Positions 11,011 to 22,330 are shown, counted from the first letter of the stretch. The stretch is DNA of 64,000 nucleotides from Plotosus lineatus (GCA_024760905.1 CM045731.1:56826625-56890624); one strand, 5' to 3'. A program made the numbers and translations. The notes: generated by a model not told the origin, from the sequence alone.

Positions 11011-11478
11011 CAGGGGTCCCTCACTTTCTATGGTTAATTGGGACTGAGATCCCCACATGACTGAATTTCATGAAGTGGGATCCACCCCCCACCCCCCGGC
11101 GTATACGTACATGTTTATGTGTATACAATATCAAGAAATACATATGCAATGCTATAAATGCTTATAATAACAAACATTAAAAAATAATGCATAATATCAA
11201 AATTAAATGTAAATACACACACATACAGACGTGTGCACGCACGTGCACATCACAAAAATGTAACTAATTTAGATGGAAGATCTTGGGTTGTTTTTGCTTG
11301 TTTCGGGGTGTGTTTTTGCATAATTTGCCTTGTTTTTGTAGCATTTTCCTTTGCTTTTCCTCCTACTCTTTCTTAATTTCCTTATTTTTTAATTCGATGA
11401 ATATTTAAAAAAAAAAAAAGTAAAACACGTTGCACTGAAGCCAAATGAATAGAAGCACAAAGTAGCGAGGGATCCCTG
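11011..11478. mobile_element. Short TIR element (CAGGGRTCCCTC family), TA target, copy 1
   Basis: It begins caggggtccctcactttcta and ends tagcgagggatccctg, an imperfect inverted repeat with TA on each side (11009-11010 and 11479-11480). The left 45 bp, including ttaattgggactgagatccc, recurs at 16051-16683 in reverse orientation and at 25559. There is no coding capacity, so it is a MITE. The TA target and TIR style suggest Tc1/mariner-Tigger superfamily (inference). Confidence 0.8.
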
Positions 11479-11579
11479 TACATTCCAAAACTAGTTGGCA
11501 AACGGATAAGGTGAACAAAAAAAGAGAGAGGGAAAAAAAAAAAAAAAGAACTGAGCCACTGAATACAGTCCAATAAAAT

Positions 11580-12095
11580 GCAGAGACCAGAGTGTAGTCC
11601 TAATCACGCCGAGACCAGAAAGTGGTAAAGAACGAGTCGAAACCAGAATGCGGATTCAAAAAAAAAAAAAATTAAAAAAAAAAAAATTAAAAAAAAAAAA
11701 AAGGAAGTCCAATCCGAATTGAGCACAAAAAAAAGAGTGGTCCATGACAGCCTAAGACCAGAACATGGTCCTAAACAAGCTCAGACCAGAATGCATACAA
11801 TAATAAGCCGAGAGCTGATTATGGTTCAGAACAAGCAAAGGGCAGAACATGGTTCAAAATGAGACAAGACCTGAACAAAATTCAGAATGAGCCGAGACTA
11901 GAAGGCGGTTCAGATTGGGCCGAAACCAGAATGCAATCCAAAACTAGCAGAGATCAAAGTGTGGTCTAGAACAAACAGAGATAAGAGTGCTGAAACCAGA
12001 ATACAGTCAAGAACAAACCAAGACAAAAGTGTGGTCCTAAACAAGTCAAAACCAGAATACGGTCCTGAACAAGCCAAGAGCAGTGTACAGTACAA
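11580..12095. repeat. Degenerate minisatellite, unit about 28 bp
   Basis: Repeated units approximate gagaccagaatgtggtcc plus agaacaagcc. About 15 degenerate copies can be followed, interrupted by poly-A tracts at 11658-11702. Translated antisense it gives a repetitive FVLDCILVSA-type peptide, which is an artefact of the repeat. Confidence 0.75.
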
Positions 12096-12097
12096 CA

Positions 12098-12262
12098 GGC
12101 AAGCAGTGGTGGCTGAGTGGTTAAGATTCTGGATGAATGATACACAAGGGTGTGGGTTCAAGTTCTAGTACTACCATGTTGCCACTGTTGGGTCCTGAAT
12201 CCTCAATTGCGTAAAATCAACAAATGTAAGACCCTTTGGACAATTGGAGAGTCTGCCAAATG
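12098..12262 (+). repeat. tRNA-derived SINE, short type
   Basis: The head has a box-A-like tggctgagtggttaag and a box-B-like gggttcaagttcta. The tail reads ctttggacaattggagagtc then tgccaaatggc, which resembles an L2-type 3' end. Related to the copy at 1131-1305. Confidence 0.65.
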
Positions 12263-12725
12263 GCAGAAATATAAGCATAGACAATTTATCATGTTGAAAT
12301 GCCCAGAATATCAAAATCACATCATTTCAATATTCTAGTTTAAAGCTCTGCAAAATTACAAGTTTACTTAAAATTAAAAATGTCAGTGGAGCTGTGTGTG
12401 TCGGTGAATTACATCTTGTCATGCAGTTCGTGTCAAAGGCCTCGGGAGTTTATGCCAATAAGATGGCTCGCATTCGTATAACTGGATTCCTGTCATCGCA
12501 AAACTCTCCCACTGTGAGCAATGTGGAGGAAAAAATAAAAGCGGTAACATTTCACTGGTCTCTGCCAAGCCTTTTAATAGTCAGACGTACAGATGTGAGC
12601 TTTGTGGCCTCATTAATCATTTATTGTGTTCGCCACACAAAGAGCACAGCATTTATGGACATGCGCTCATACCTGGGGCGTGGGGGTGGGGCGTTATCAT
12701 CCAGTGTGTTGAGTGTGGCTGATTA
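12263..12725. other. Intron sequence, nothing recognised
   Basis: A 127-codon open frame at 12394-12777 shows no known motif and runs into the transposon TIR at 12726, so it is regarded as chance. Confidence 0.4.
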
Positions 12726-13693
12726 CAAACGCTCCCCAACTTACGTTTTAGTTACGTTCCGGATGGCCGATCGGTGAAAATAAAACGTAAATTGTTACTG
12801 TATGTTCTAGTGACGTATGACGTTCATACTGTATTATACATCCATAAATATCATTACCATATCTCATAAAACAACCCTAAATCAATTATTATAAACATAA
12901 CATTGCCAAATAATATCTGTCTGTCTGTCTTCCTTTCGGATTTTTTTCCCTTTTACTCTGGAGTCGCCACAGCAAATCGTCTGATTCGCATATTTCATTT
13001 GACAGAGGTTTTTACGTCGGATGCCCTTCCTGTCACAACCCTTTTTAGCAAGGGACAGAAACACGCTGACGACTTTGCAGCCTACTCTTTACGAAAGTCA
13101 GCAATGGTTCTTTTACATGCCTCTCACCATAGACAGTGATTTGATAACCTTTGATAACCCAGTTAGCCGCACTGGGGGTGGGGCAGTGACAACCTTGTGG
13201 AGAGTGGGACTCGAACCCCCAACCTTTGGATCGGTGATCCAGCGCCCTATACCACTAGACCACCAATGCCCCAACATTGCTAAATAATATCAAATATATC
13301 AAATAATATCAACATGAATTTCAAATAAATTAAATTCAAGCAAAATAATTTGCTTGCTACTTTTTCTGATTACCACGATCACTTTACGCTTTTGACCAAC
13401 CATATTTGCTTCGGGTTACAAAAGTCCTCAAAACAGTGTAAACACAAAGATCACAGAGACGACGTCTTAACACAAGGGTTATATGCGGTGAACTGGGAAG
13501 GAGGGGCATGTTCAGTCTGTCATTTGTAAACAATGGATGCAGCATCATTACGTCAGCGTACTACGTAGGTACGTCTTGTACAACAGAGAGCATGCTAAAC
13601 TCAAAATTTGACATAATTAAAAAAAAAAAAAAAAAAAAAAAAGTAAAATCGAAAAATACGTAAAACGAATGAATGCAAGTAGGGGAGCATCTG
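12726..13693. mobile_element. TIR element (CAGAYGCTCCCC family), copy 1, holding a SINE
   Basis: The left end reads caaacgctccccaacttacg after TA (12724-12725). The right end is the imperfect complement, ending aggggagcatctg before TA (13694-13695). Interior blocks such as catactgtattatacatcc and ttgcttcgggttacaaaagt recur in the same order in the element at 33600-36473. A poly-A tract lies near 13620. A SINE (12917-13273) is nested inside. No transposase remains. Confidence 0.8.
12917..13273 (-). repeat. RTE-tailed tRNA SINE, copy 3, with 18-bp target duplication
   Basis: The minus-strand SINE has the full set of blocks: tRNA-like head, cagtgcggctaactgggtta body, leader-like gggttgtgacaggaagggca, and tail ending in ccgaaaggaaga. 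It is flanked by aacattgccaaataatat (12899-12916) and the same 18 bp with one mismatch (13274-13291). The related element at 33600 has the empty site. Confidence 0.9.
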
Positions 13694-13837
13694 TATTTGT
13701 AACAATTCAGACCTGCTGTGATGTTTTGAGGTGAGTGATGAGAAAATATTAATGGTGTTAAGAGGAATTTGGTGACTGGACGGATCGGGGACGGTAGTCA
13801 TGGCATAAAATTGGTGTACAGATGAGGAGTCACTCAC

Positions 13838-13910
13838 CTCTCATGATGTGTCGCACAGTTTTCACCGATCCACCCCTCAGGTTCAGGATTTGATGTACTC
13901 TCTGCTGCAG
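13838..13910 (-). CDS. ctnnbl1: ctnnbl1 penultimate coding exon
   Basis: Minus strand: acceptor tgtcccag, exon, donor gtgagt. It encodes LQQRVHQILNLRGGSVKTVR then HIMR plus one base of Glu. Human residues recalled for this place are very similar (QRVHQILNMRGSSIKIVRHI). The 73-nt length keeps the frame from the 14146-14283 exon into the terminal exon. A CTGCAG six bases downstream of the chosen acceptor could act as a NAGNAG-like alternative, but the first AG matches the human length. Confidence 0.95.
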
Positions 13911-14145
13911 CTGGGACAGTAATAATTACAAAACATGCTCAGAATGAGAACGGCAGGCTCTGAGAATTCTCGAATCTGATTGGTCAGAAGGTGATAATTG
14001 ATTTCTATAGCGGAATACCGTACTAACACTTATCACATTACATAGTAACGCTTTCATTTGGAGTGCCATTATTTATGGAAACAGTCTCCTGGAAATAAGT
14101 TTAACTACTTTAATTGCTTATTTATTTATTTATTTTTGTGCATAC
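13911..14145 (-). other. Short ctnnbl1 intron (235 bp) with a small repeat
   Basis: The smallest intron in the window. It contains tctgattggtcagaaggtga near 13976; a similar ctgattggtcaggag occurs near 61075, so part of the intron is probably a small dispersed repeat. Confidence 0.6.
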
Positions 14146-14283
14146 CTGCGGAATTCCAGCACTGCTGATCTCCACCATGATGTAACAGATCAACTGTAGG
14201 ACGAAAAGTCCGGCGTCTAATCGTCGAAGATAAAACTCATCCTCCATGGTGTCATCCAGGATCTCACCCCGCCGCACCATGTC
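14146..14283 (-). CDS. ctnnbl1: ctnnbl1 coding exon
   Basis: Minus strand: acceptor gtgcttgcag, 138-nt exon in phase 0, donor gtatgc. It encodes DMVRRGEILDDTMEDEFYLR then RLDAGLFVLQLICYIMVEIS and SAGIPQ. The RRLDAGLFVLQ core equals what I recall of human CTNNBL1. This is part of the C-terminal helical region following the armadillo repeats. Confidence 0.97.
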
Positions 14284-15009
14284 CTGCAAGCACACACACG
14301 ACAACGCATAAACCAAACATTCAGCAGCGTCTCTACTGATCAGTGTGTAAATCAGTCAGTTTGGGACTTAATGGTACGGAGAGACCATCACTCATACACA
14401 CCCCTGGACGATACTCATCAATCTTAAGCAGTTAGTCTGCGCGTCGATACCTGAGTCCTGTCAATACTCTCCAAACTCAAATCCATCACCATTAGAAAGT
14501 TTGCAGGGATTTTTTTTTTTCTCGAGGATGAAGCAAAACGGCGACATGCGGAAAATAAACCAGCCGCGTTAACCAGTTGATCCATCTATCAGCTGCACTG
14601 ATGGCATGTTTGATACATCAATGCACAGCTATCTGTTTGGATATTTTAGTTGTTGTGGCCCGAAGTTGGTTTCTAAAGCACATAGTTATTTGTTCACCTC
14701 TAATACATCATTTCGATAGTAACAGCTCATTGATGTAGACTTCCAAGTCAAATATTTGACACTTGTAATTTGTAAGTGCGGATGTGATCAGGATTTTCAA
14801 AGTCGGGGCTCCACACAAGGTCTGGATCAAATTCTGCATACAGGAATTTTTCTTCATTAGATTATTGAACATTGTGTAATTATTTTTCTGACTGTGGCTG
14901 TTACAGCTGATCCTACAAGTGATGGGGTGTGCTTTGGGTATTTTTTCCTCCGACCATCACGGTGGAGGTTTGTGCTATACAAGTGTTATTTCTTTTTGAA
15001 GTGTCCTAA
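14284..15009. other. Intron sequence, nothing recognised
   Basis: Contains a T-run at 14512-14520. No TIRs or SINE head found. Confidence 0.4.
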
Positions 15010-15340
15010 CTTAACAAGAGCAGCACAGTGGTGTAACACTTAGCACGTCCGCCTCACAGCAACAATGTCTTTGGTTCGAGCTGTGGGCTCTGGAGTTTGT
15101 GTGTGGAGTTCGCATGTTCTCCCTGTGTTTTGGTGGGTTTTCTAAAAGTGTTCCAGTTACCTTCCACAGTCCAAACACATGAACATTAGGGTAACCGGTT
15201 TTCCAAATTGCTTCTAGGTGGGAGTTTGAGTATGTCTTGGACCAGCTAGATGTTCAGGGTGTACCCTGCCTTCACGTAGTCAGCTGAGATAGGCAGCAGC
15301 CTCCCCGTGACCCTAGTATAATAAAGTTTTTTGGCAAATA
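15010..15340 (+). repeat. tRNA-derived SINE, long type with LINE-like tail
   Basis: Head: agcacagtggtgtaacactt, box-B-like ttggttcgagctgtgg. Body: tggagttcgcatgttctccc, ccacagtccaaacacatgaa. Tail: ccagggtgtaccctgcct-like sequence, ctgagataggcagcagcc, then ccgtgacccta. This block order is that of a widespread fish SINE. It is related to the minus copy at 715-1066. Confidence 0.8.
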
Positions 15341-15529
15341 CATAATTAAATGAATGACTGGAAATTAAGACTTTTTACAGTGGTGACACAATGTATAAGA
15401 ACACAAGGTCGGCAGTTCAAGCCCCAGTACCATCAAGATGTCACTGATGTCACCCTGAACCTTTGCAAAATGCCATAAATGTGATGCTCGCCATTGAGGA
15501 TTCTGGAACATTAATAGCAGTGAATCATT

Positions 15530-15863
15530 CTTCTTTTCCTTTCAGATTTTCCCTTTTTCAGGGGTCACCACAGCTAATCATTTGATTTGCATGATTGATT
15601 TGGAATAGTTTTTTACGTCAAGTGCCCTTTCTGACACATCCCTTAGCAAGGGGCAGAAACACGCTAACAGCTATGCAGACTGCTCTCTACGAAAGTCAGC
15701 AATGATTCTTTTACATGCCGCTCACCACAGACAGTGAGAAACAAGGCCGGCCTTTGATAACCCAGTTAGCTGCACTGGGGGGACAGTGACAACCTTGGGG
15801 AGAGTGGGACTCAAACGAGGATCGGTGATTCAGCGCTCTTTACTACCAGGCCACAACTGCCTC
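15530..15863 (-). repeat. RTE-tailed tRNA SINE, copy 4
   Basis: Minus-strand copy with tail (cttttcctttcagattttcc in plus sense), leader-like and tRNA-head blocks. Flanks at about 15513-15529 and 15864-15881 both contain agtgaatcatt preceded by taatag, an imperfect target duplication. Confidence 0.8.
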
Positions 15864-15939
15864 TAATAGAAAGTGAATCATTATGCGTGAAATATTAATA
15901 ATTAATGATACCATTCTGTATGATGTGTTTTATGTTTTA

Positions 15940-15941
<2 letters not shown>

Positions 15942-15997
<56 letters not shown>

Positions 15998-16003
15998 ATA
16001 TAT

Positions 16004-16050
<47 letters not shown>
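15942..16050. repeat. Compound (TA)n/(CA)n microsatellite
   Basis: A TA run at about 15942-15987 passes through ACATATAT variants into a CA run ending at 16050, directly against the next element. TH and IY repeat peptides predicted here are artefacts. Confidence 0.95.
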
Positions 16051-16054
<4 letters not shown>

Positions 16055-16683
16055 GATCTCGCGCTACTTCGCGCTTCAATGCATCACGTTTTTTAAAAAA
16101 AAAGAAAATAAGAAATATTTATCATATTAAAACATAGGAAATCAAGGAGGAATAGGTGGAAAAGTTATGGAAAACGTCACAAAACATGACCAATTATGCA
16201 AAAAAAAAACCCTAAACCAACACAAAACCCAAAATCTCCCATGAAAACTGGATACACTGTTGCATCTGTGTGCATCCCCCTCTGTGTGCATCATTGTTGC
16301 ATCCCCCTCTGCCAGAGCCTAGTATTAAGTGTACCTCAGGATAATCTTTAATCAGATTTCATACTTATATTTATGATCTATCTTTCTGTAGATTTTATTC
16401 CAATTTCATTTCACTTTCAACCTTGGACAGCTTGGTATCTCCGAATGTTTGCAAAACGAATGTTGGTAAGTTGGAGAGTGTCTGTATTTATATTTTATTT
16501 ACATCTTATGTTATTTTTTCAATGTTAATAGTTATTATAAGAATTTATAGCATTGGATATGTATTTATTGATATTATATACACATATACGTCAGTAGGGG
16601 GTGGGGTGGGTCCTACTTCGCGGATTGTGATGGTCGTGTGGGGATCTCAGTCCCAATTAACTGCGGAAAATGAAGGATCCCTG
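16051..16683. mobile_element. TIR element (CAGGGRTCCCTC family), copy 2, reversed
   Basis: Starts cagggatctcgcgctacttc and ends tgaaggatccctg. The right end, reversed, matches the left end of the 11011 copy including ggactgagatcccc. No transposase. The 3' boundary touches a 5'-truncated RTE LINE. Confidence 0.75.
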
Positions 16684-17172
16684 ATGTGTGATAGGAAGGT
16701 ATCAGCAAGAATGAAAGGAAAAGTGTACAAGACGCTGTTGAGGTCAGTGATGTTGTATTGTTTAAAAACAGTGGCACTGGGTAAAAGACAGGAGGCAGAG
16801 CTGTAGGTAGCAGAGATGAAAATGTTGAGGTTCTCTTTGGGAGTAACGAGGATGGATAGGATCAGGAATGAGTACATCAGAGAGACAGCCCATGTAAGAC
16901 ATTTTGGAGACAAAGTCAGAGAGGCTAGATTGAGATGGTTTGGACATGTACAGAGGAGGGATCGTGAGTATATAGGTAGTAGGATGCTGAGGTTGGAACT
17001 ACCAGGCAGAAGACCCAGAGGAAGACCAAAAGAGACGATTCATGGATATGGTGAAGGAGGACATGAAGGTAGTTGGTGTAAGAGAAGAAGATGCAGAGGA
17101 TAGAGGATAGGGTGAGATAGAGGCAGATGAGTCGCTCTGGCGACCCCTGAAGGGAACAGCTGAAAGGATATA
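16684..17172 (+). mobile_element. RTE-clade LINE, 3' end fragment
   Basis: Encodes the C-terminal part of the RTE reverse-transcriptase polyprotein (MKMLRFSLGVTRMDRIRNEY, LRWFGHVQRRD, GRRPRGRPK) with a stop after ALGKRQEAEL and frameshifts later. It ends in the family 3' tail ctggcgacccctgaagggaa then cagctgaaagg. 5'-truncated, as is usual for LINE copies. Confidence 0.9.
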
Positions 17173-17961
17173 CAGTGATACCTCAGCTCACAAACATAAT
17201 TGGTTCCCAGAAAGTGTGTGTAAGGCGAAAAGTTCGTCTTCCGAACATTTATTTCCCATAAGAAACCATTAAAATGAGAACAATCCGTTCCCAGGTCCCC
17301 ATAAAACATAATTTTCTACTAAATAAGCCTTAAAACTACACAAAAATATACCTTATTTTATGTATAATAAATGTGCTATTGTATTGTAATTAAAGAAATA
17401 AACTGTACTGTATAATAAAGTCGTTTTATTTACCTTTGTGATGGTAGTTGATGGCTTGATGGAATGGAGTGGGAGGAGGAAGGAGGGAGGGAGTTACTGT
17501 TTGGAAGGAGTGTTTGGAAACACCGACTGTTTGGAAACACCCTTAGCCACACACGCACCCTTAATAGCTTCCTTGTTCTTAAGGATGGTAGCAATGGTAG
17601 ACTTAACGTACTGGTACTGGGACGCTAAGTCACACAAACGCACACCTCGTTCGTGTTTTTCAATGATCTCCGCCTGTGGTGGGGTCTTTTTCAGTCCCAT
17701 AATAGCAAAAGTACACTCAATATGGTCCAAAATGTCTATCAAACACAAACCACGTCCGCACTCAAAGAAAGGGGGTGACGAACTGGGACACCGTGAGCGT
17801 GCGGCAGCTTCTCGTGGCCGCCACCATGGCGCTGTTCGACCGCGTGGTTTGGTTCGTCCGCCGAAAACTAGTTCGTCAGCAGAGACTATATGCTCGCGAA
17901 TTTAATGTTCTTGAGGCGAAAAGTTCGTGAGCTTAAGCGTTCGTCAGCGGAGGTTTTACTG
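17173..17961 (-). mobile_element. Tigger/pogo-like DNA transposon between two RTE fragments
   Basis: TIRs: cagtgatacctcagctcaca at 17173 and the imperfect complement ending cggaggttttactg at 17961, with TA at 17171-17172 and 17962-17963. Minus-strand 17494-17748 encodes 84 residues with EIIEKHERGVRLCDLASQY and STIATILKNKEAIK. That is the helix-turn-helix start of a Tigger transposase (family knowledge). The DDE core is missing. Confidence 0.85.
17494..17748 (-). pseudogene. N-terminal HTH fragment of a Tigger-type transposase
   Basis: The 84-codon frame carries IIEKHERGVRLCDLASQYQY at about residues 28-47 and STIATILKNKEAIKGACVAK next, the pogo/CENP-B-like helix-turn-helix region that binds the TIRs. 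It is cut before any catalytic residue, so it cannot be an active transposase. Confidence 0.8.
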
Positions 17962-17974
17962 TATATATAAATGG

Positions 17975-20375
17975 AATTTTGTTCGTGCTTATGCCCCACA
18001 GGCAGGATGTGAGCTCGAAGAGAAGGAGAGATTCTGGAGGGAGTTAGATCAAGTGATGCAGAGTACCTCCAGGGGTGAAAGAGTGGTCATTGGGGCAGAC
18101 TTCAATGGATATGTTGGTGCAGGCAACAGAGGGGATGAGGAAGTGATGGACAGGTTTGGTATCCAGGATAGAAACACAGAAGGACAGATGTTGATAGATT
18201 TTGCAAAAAGGATGGAAATGGCTGTGGTGAATACTTTCTTCCAGAAAAGTTAGGAGCATAGGATGACTTATAAAAGTGGAGGTAAGAGCACACAGGTAGA
18301 CTACTTCTTGTGTAGGCGATGTAACTTGAAGGAAGTCAGTGACTGCAAAGTAGTAGTGGGTGAGAGTGTTGCCAAACAGCATAGGATGGTGGTGTGCAGG
18401 ATGACGCTGATGGTGAGGAAGGTGAAGAAGGCAAAGGCAGAGCAGAAGACAAAGTGGTGGAAGCTGAAAACGGAAGAGTGTTGGGTTATCTTCAAGGAGG
18501 AGTTGAAACAGGCTTTGGATGGTCAGGAAGTGCTTCCAGATGACTGGACAACTACAGCTAATGTGATCGGGGAGACAGGTAGGAGAAAACTTGGTGTGTC
18601 ATCTGGAAGGAGTGTAGGTAAGGAGACTTGGTGGTGGAATGAGGAAGTGCCGGAGTGTGTCCAAAGGAAGAGGTTGGCTAGGAAGAAGTGGGACATTGAG
18701 AGGACCGAAGAGGGTAAACAGGAGTACAAGGAGACATAAGGTAAAGGTAGTGGTGTCAATGGCCAAGCAGAAGGTGTATGATGACTTGTATGCTCGGTCG
18801 TAAAGTAAAGAGGGAGAAAATTATTCATACAGGTTGGCACAGCAGAGAAATAGAAATGGGAAAGACATGCAGCAAGTTAGATTGATTTAAGACAGAGAGG
18901 GAAATGCATTGACTGATGACAGAAGTGTGCTGGGAAGATGGAAAGAGTACTTTGAAGAGCTGATGAATGAGGAAAATGAGAGAAAAAAAAAAAGAGTAGA
19001 AGAGGTGACTGTTGAGGACCAGGCAGTAGCAAAAATAAGTAAGGGTGAAGTGAGGAGGGCATTGAAGAGGATGAAGAATGGAAAGGAAGTTGGTCCTGAT
19101 GACATACCAGTGGAGGTATGGAAGTGTCTAGGAGAGGTCGCAGTAGATTTTCTGACAAGAACATTCAACAAGGTCTTAGAGAGTGAGAGGATGTCGGAGG
19201 AATGGAGGAGGAGTGTGATGGTGCCCCTTGTTCTTAAAAAAGGGCAGAGGTCAGCATTTATGAACAACAGTTTGATTTCATGCCAAGAAAGAGCACCACA
19301 GATGCAGTATTTGCTTTGAGGATGTTAATAGAGAAGTACAGAGAAGGTCACAGGGAGTTGCATTGTGCCTTTGTGGATCTGGAGAAAGCATATGACAGGG
19401 TGCCGAGAGAGGAACTGTGGTATTGCATGGACATGTAGGACATGTATGAGAGATGTAAGACAGTGGTGAGGTGTACAGTCAGTGTGACAGAAGAGTTCAA
19501 GGTGGAGGTAGGACTGCATCAAGGGTCAGCCCTTCTTGTTTGCTATGGTGATGGACAGGCTGACAGACGAGGTGAGACAAGAATCTCCATGGACTATAAT
19601 GTTTACAGATGACATTATGATCTGTAATGAGAGCAGAGAACAAGTGCAGGAAAATCTAGAAAGGTGGAGGTATGCCCTGGAAAGGAGGGGAATGAAGGTT
19701 AGCCTCAGTAAGACAGACAGAATGTGTGTGAACGACAAGGACCCAAGAGGAATGGTGAGGTTACAGGGGGCAGAGATAAGGAAGGTGGAGGATTTTAAGT
19801 ACTTAGGCTCAACAATCCAGAGCAATGGAGAGTGTGGAAAAGAGGTGAAGAAGCATGTGCAGGCAGGTTGGAATGGTGGGAGAAAAGTGTCTGGTGTGGT
19901 GTATGATAGGAAGGTATCGGCAAGAATGAAAGGAAAAGTGTCCAAGACGGTGATGAGGTCAGCGATGTTGTATGGTTTAGAAACAGTGGCCGTGGGGAAA
20001 AGACAGGAGGCAGAGCTGGAGGTAGCAGAGATGAAAATGTTGAGGTTCTCTTTGGGAGTAATGAGGATGAATAGAATCAGGAATGAACACATAAGAGGGA
20101 CAGCACATGTAAGATGTTTTGGAGACAAAGTCAGAGAGGCTAGATTGAGTTGGTTTGGACATGTACAGAGGAGGGACAGTATATTGGTAATGGGATGCTG
20201 AGGTTGGAACTACCAGGCAGAAGGCCTAGAGGAAGACAAAGAGACGATTCATGGATGTGTTGAAGGAGGACATGAAGGCAGTTGGGGTAAGAGAAAAGAT
20301 GCAGAGGATAGAGTGAGATGGAGGTAGATGAGTCGCTGTGGCGACCCCTGAAAGGAACAGCCGATAGGAAGAGAA
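17975..20375 (+). mobile_element. RTE-clade LINE, 5'-truncated copy
   Basis: Starts inside the endonuclease domain (AYAPQAGCELEEKERFWREL) and runs to the 3' tail gcgacccctgaaaggaacag plus ccgataggaag. The coding sequence is broken into frames at 17927-18253 (endonuclease, VVIGADFNGYVGAGN), 18263-18739 (linker), 18909-19319 (start of RT) and 19536-20201 (rest of RT). The RT motif reads FTDD instead of FADD. A deletion near 19243 removes part of the early RT region. Dead copy. Confidence 0.92.
19536..20201 (+). pseudogene. RTE reverse-transcriptase fragment
   Basis: 221 codons covering RT palm to C-terminus: TIMFTDDIMICNESREQVQE near the start (catalytic Asp pair kept, first position altered), then GMKVSLSKTDRMCVNDKDPR, VEDFKYLGSTIQSNGECG and LSWFGHVQRRD. 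Upstream RT parts lie in other frames. Non-functional. Confidence 0.85.
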
Positions 20376-21285
20376 GATATTTAAAATGTTTTTTAGTGTT
20401 TCTTATTAGTACTGATTTGTGTTAACTTGTTTACGGTTTTTCTGTTGTGGCGATAACACTCTCCTGTCACAGTAAATTGAAAAGAACTGCCCTCTGGCTG
20501 CGCCGTCTCATTGCATCTGCACTGGTGTGATCTCTGAACTGTGATTTTTTTTTTCTTTCAGCACTGATTCCTCTGTAAAAGTAGAAAAAGTAAACATAAA
20601 TAAATAAACTAATAGAAAATCCCTTCCCCAGCCTCTTTGCTGGTGTGCAGCGGTCCAGATTACGACTGTATGTTCATCACACACGGAGGGCATTTAACAT
20701 AAGTTGACAGACCGAATCACTTGGCTGTCTCTCCCGCCACGTTGAACGCTGTCTCTCTTTCTGTTCTGTGTTCACCAGTATAGGGGCACCTTGTTTGCAA
20801 CGATATGCTCCAGTGACACAACCCTCCCAACCAGGCAATATTTCCACATTTTGTATTAGTTGGTGTTCCCCAGTGGGAGGCCGGTGTCAATTGCTGAAAC
20901 AACAGCATGTATAAACTCCTGCTGTTGCCCCCCCCCCCAGACCACGTCTCCAAAAGCTCAGTACTTTGAACACAGGAAGGACCCTGACGAGACAAAGTCT
21001 GAACCCTCATTTCGCTTTCAGTCAAATAAAGGCGTACCTGTTCTATTTAATTAAGAGAGAAAATTCTTCGACAGAGAACACTCTACACCTTGAACCAGCC
21101 TCCAGATAATTTTCTTTTAATGACGTCATGAGACGGAAATAACAAAAAGCTCCTAAGGGTAGATGACAATGTTAATGCTAAAGAACGAGCGCATTAATAT
21201 AAAAAAGATCTGCACTCAAGCTGGTAATGGGCTGATGGGATCTAAATAGTCGCACCAAGTTTATGACTGGTGCACCGCGGGGAGT
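20376..21285. other. Intron sequence, nothing recognised
   Basis: Contains a C-run near 20929-20938 and short overlapping ORFs around 20508-21054 without recognisable domains. Confidence 0.4.
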
Positions 21286-21287
21286 GA

Positions 21288-21290
<3 letters not shown>

Positions 21291-21329
<39 letters not shown>
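21291..21329. repeat. (CA)n microsatellite
   Basis: About 19 CA units. Confidence 0.95.
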
Positions 21330-21336
<7 letters not shown>

Positions 21337-21830
21337 ACTCATTATGAGAAAAAGAGAAGGGAAGTGATCGAGAAGGGCCTGAGGGAAAAGATTCAGTCTT
21401 TTTTCGGAACGGGAAGACAGCAGTGGAAATGTAAAACTGTGACAGTGTTACTCTCTTAACCTTAAATTAGTCCAGCAGCACCGTCCTTACAGGTACTCAC
21501 CGTCCACAACAAAATAAAAACAGATGATATTTCACTTGCACTAACATGGAGCAGATCGAGGACACATATTTAGCGTTGTGGCATTCAATCACCACAAACT
21601 CTGTTTAATTCGGTTGACAACAGGATATGGGGGGTAAGTGAAATAAATAAATAAAATATATGGATAGAAAAGAGGAATTAATGATGAAAAAAGACAACAT
21701 GAAATCTCAGTGAATCTGACTCTGAATCAAACTATGAGAATGATTCTGAATTAGATTCTTTAACTCTTTCTCTCACATAACATGTTTGTGCATCCTGTCT
21801 TCTGCTATGTAATACACGATCTACGATATA
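21330..21830. other. Intron sequence, nothing recognised
   Basis: No gene, SINE head or TIR identified before the TA target at 21829-21830. Confidence 0.4.
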
Positions 21831-21985
21831 CAGTGGTACCTTGACTTAGATATAACAAAAAGTCTCATAGAAAATAATGGAATGGAACTTATTAATCTGT
21901 TCCAACCTCCTCCCAAACTCAGAACCTGACACAAATGTATATTTGACCTAATATATTCAAGATAAACATGTAAAAACAATAAATA

Positions 21986-22330
21986 GGGCAGTGGGAGCTT
22001 GGTGGTAAAGGGCACTGGATTGCTGATCCTAAGGTTGGGTGTTTCGAGTCCAACTCTCCACAAAGTTGTCACCGTCCCCCCAGTGCAGCTAACTGGGTTA
22101 TCAAACGCCGGCCACGTCTCCCACTGTCTATTGTGGGAGGTTCATGTAAAAGAACAATTGCTGACTTTCGTAAAGAGTAACTGCATAGCCGTCAGCGTGT
22201 TTCTGCCCCTTGTTAAAGGGTTGTGTCAGGAAGAGCATCCAACGTAAAAACTTATGCCAAATCAAACATGCAAATTAGATGAATTGCTGTGGCAACCCCT
22301 GAAAAAGGGAAACAGTCGAAAGGAAAAGAA
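21986..22330 (+). repeat. RTE-tailed tRNA SINE, copy 5
   Basis: Full-length copy with all blocks; leader-like part reads gttgtgtcaggaagagcatc then caacgtaaaaact. Imperfect duplication gtaaaaacaata / gtaaaaaccaata flanks it. Confidence 0.85.

Noticed and set aside
11910..12161. Repetitive peptide (FVLDCILVSA type) as a repeat protein
   Set aside because: It is an antisense reading of a non-coding 28-bp minisatellite with degenerate frames.
15905..16130. Tyr/Ile and Thr/His repeat peptides
   Set aside because: They are translations of the TA/CA microsatellite.
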